A program made the translations under genes and the position numbers. Positions 63,288 through 64,000 of a stretch of 64,000 nt of DNA are shown here, one piece after another. Source of the DNA: Lacinutrix sp. 5H-3-7-4 (lineage in GTDB: Bacteria; Bacteroidota; Bacteroidia; Flavobacteriales; Flavobacteriaceae); NCBI RefSeq assembly GCF_000211855.2, contig NC_015638.1:2081001-2145000 (forward strand), read 5' to 3'. Under the pieces are notes generated by a model. The model had not been told where the DNA came from, did not search any database, and worked only from the letters and a program-made list of their open reading frames with translations. The number at the start of each line of letters is the position of its first letter. Position 1 is the stretch's first letter.

Positions 63288-63477
63288 TAGTTTTGAAGAT
63301 ATAGAATTAGATCTTAAACGCTTAGACTTAGAACGACAAATAGCAAAAGAAGAGCTAAAAGCTGTTAAAGGAGAATTAAAAGAAAGTTTACAGCCATCTC
63401 AATGGATGCAAACTGGAATTAAGGTAGCAGGAAAATTAGGTTCTATGGTTTTACTAAAAAAGTTATTTAAGCGATAG
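63271..63477 (+). CDS. Small helical protein of the ytxH operon (68 aa)
   Basis: The protein has an N-terminal acidic-basic coiled coil (SFEDIELDLKRLDLERQIAKEELKAVKGELKE) and a C-terminal amphipathic basic helix (GSMVLLKKLFKR) likely to touch the membrane. I do not recognise a domain. Its ATG lies 17 bp inside the preceding gene, and a terminator follows, so it is the last gene of the operon. Confidence 0.8.
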   Translation: MRKVYNSFEDIELDLKRLDLERQIAKEELKAVKGELKESLQPSQWMQTGIKVAGKLGSMVLLKKLFKR

Positions 63478-63499
63478 GCATTATTTTAAAATACAATTT

Positions 63500-63527
63500 A
63501 AACCGGATTAATTCCGGTTTTTTTACG
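63500..63527 (+). terminator. Terminator of the ytxH operon
   Basis: AAACCGGA (63500-63507) pairs with TCCGGTTT (63513-63520), then Ts. Confidence 0.85.
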
Positions 63528-63618
63528 CAAAAACGTTTCTTTTTTGATTTATAGGATTATTAGTCAATTTTATATTTCATTAATTTTATAACAAACCAAT
63601 AACCAAAAACAATACATT

Positions 63619-64000
63619 ATGAATATTTTTGAAGCCTTAAGAAAAGACCACGAAATACAACGTGATTTACTAGATAAATTAGTAAAAACCTCTGGAGATA
63701 CTAAAGAAAGAGATGCCCTTTTTAAAAAAGTAAAACAAGAATTAAAAATTCATGAAGATGGAGAAGAACGTTTTTTTTATATCCCATTAATAGATGACGA
63801 TTTAACTCAAGACCAAGCCAGACATGCAATTGCAGAGCATCATGAAATTGATGAAATATTAGAAGAGCTTGAATCTATGGATTATGATTCTTCTGGTTGG
63901 TTAAAAGTAGCCAAAAAATTAAAAGAAGAAGTTGAGCACCATTTGGATGATGAGGAGCATACAATATTTCAAATGGCAGGAAAAGTACTGTCTAGTAAGC
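63619..64000 (+). CDS. Hemerythrin domain-containing protein, 5' part
   Basis: The window ends inside this gene after 127 codons. The visible part is an HHE cation-binding four-helix protein: KDHEIQRDLL with the first His, KIHEDGEERFFY with His and Glu, IAEHHEIDEIL, and EVEHHLDDEEHTIF. Such proteins bind a di-iron site and sense or store oxygen, nitric oxide or iron. It lies 92 bp after the ytxH-operon terminator and probably has its own promoter. Confidence 0.9.
   Translation, partial: MNIFEALRKDHEIQRDLLDKLVKTSGDTKERDALFKKVKQELKIHEDGEERFFYIPLIDDDLTQDQARHAIAEHHEIDEILEELESMDYDSSGWLKVAKKLKEEVEHHLDDEEHTIFQMAGKVLSSK

Overview
This window is a 64 kb stretch of low-GC chromosome that looks like a gliding, probably marine member of the Flavobacteriaceae (Bacteroidota). 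The signs are type IX secretion sorting domains on several secreted proteins, PorP/SprF and OmpA-like partners, the gliding lipoprotein GldI, many lipoproteins, the ParA-ParB-DUF5683-DapB-LepB cluster typical of the family, start codons without Shine-Dalgarno sequences, and promoters of the Bacteroidota form TTTG-N19-TAnnTTTG (best seen before tRNA-Thr). Naming a genus would be a guess.

Layout. 1-3.2 kb: the 3' end of a type B T9SS cargo gene, then PorP/SprF and OmpA/PD40 proteins. 3.3-4.8 kb: idi, a 6-pyruvoyl-tetrahydropterin-synthase-like gene, a small conserved gene and tRNA-Thr. 4.9-11.2 kb: a DUF4369 lipoprotein, a DUF819 membrane protein, a tandem pair of putative small RNA genes, an alpha/beta hydrolase, AlkB, DoxX, a VanX-like dipeptidase and a SpoU methyltransferase. 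11.4-17.6 kb: a 1457-residue modular surface protein and two tandem paralogous lipoproteins. 17.6-29.1 kb: two amidohydrolase-like secreted proteins, DUF3810, PepD, a PD40 protein, a cyclophilin-FKBP fusion, GldI and NrnA. 29.2-34.8 kb: Ndk, a secreted M4 protease, two cold-shock proteins, DUF721, a lipocalin-like lipoprotein and RecF. 34.9-41.5 kb: a TPR protein, RibH, two small tail-anchored proteins, MutL, two rhomboids and an EEP-family protein, all on the + strand. 41.5-50.4 kb: the par-dapB-lepB cluster and an M16 protease. 50.5-62.4 kb: CotH, a phosphoesterase, a methylmalonyl-CoA mutase operon with udk and a FtsB/DivIC-like gene, a sugar dehydrogenase with cytochrome c, tRNA-Pro and an aldehyde dehydrogenase. 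62.5-64 kb: a YtxH/holin-like envelope-stress type operon and the start of a hemerythrin gene. Most of this is housekeeping and envelope biology; I see no prophage, insertion sequence, CRISPR array or defence island.

The most interesting signal lies in the gene-poor 433 bp between 6990 and 7422. Two about 116-nt units sit in tandem. Each has a -24/-12 (sigma-54-type) promoter-like element TTGGCAYAC-N3-TTG, exactly 29 nt before an identical 36-nt block, then an identical 37-nt block running into a 12-bp terminator hairpin. The sequence between the conserved parts has diverged. This is what a duplicated pair of RpoN-dependent small RNAs should look like, and I recognise no named family. Other points worth a second look are the eukaryote-like Cx5HGH pterin synthase, a MutL without the usual nuclease motifs, amidohydrolase domains without their metal-binding HxH, a lipoprotein gene wedged inside the methylmalonyl-CoA mutase operon, and unexplained repeats at 8.4-8.5 kb and 11.3 kb.
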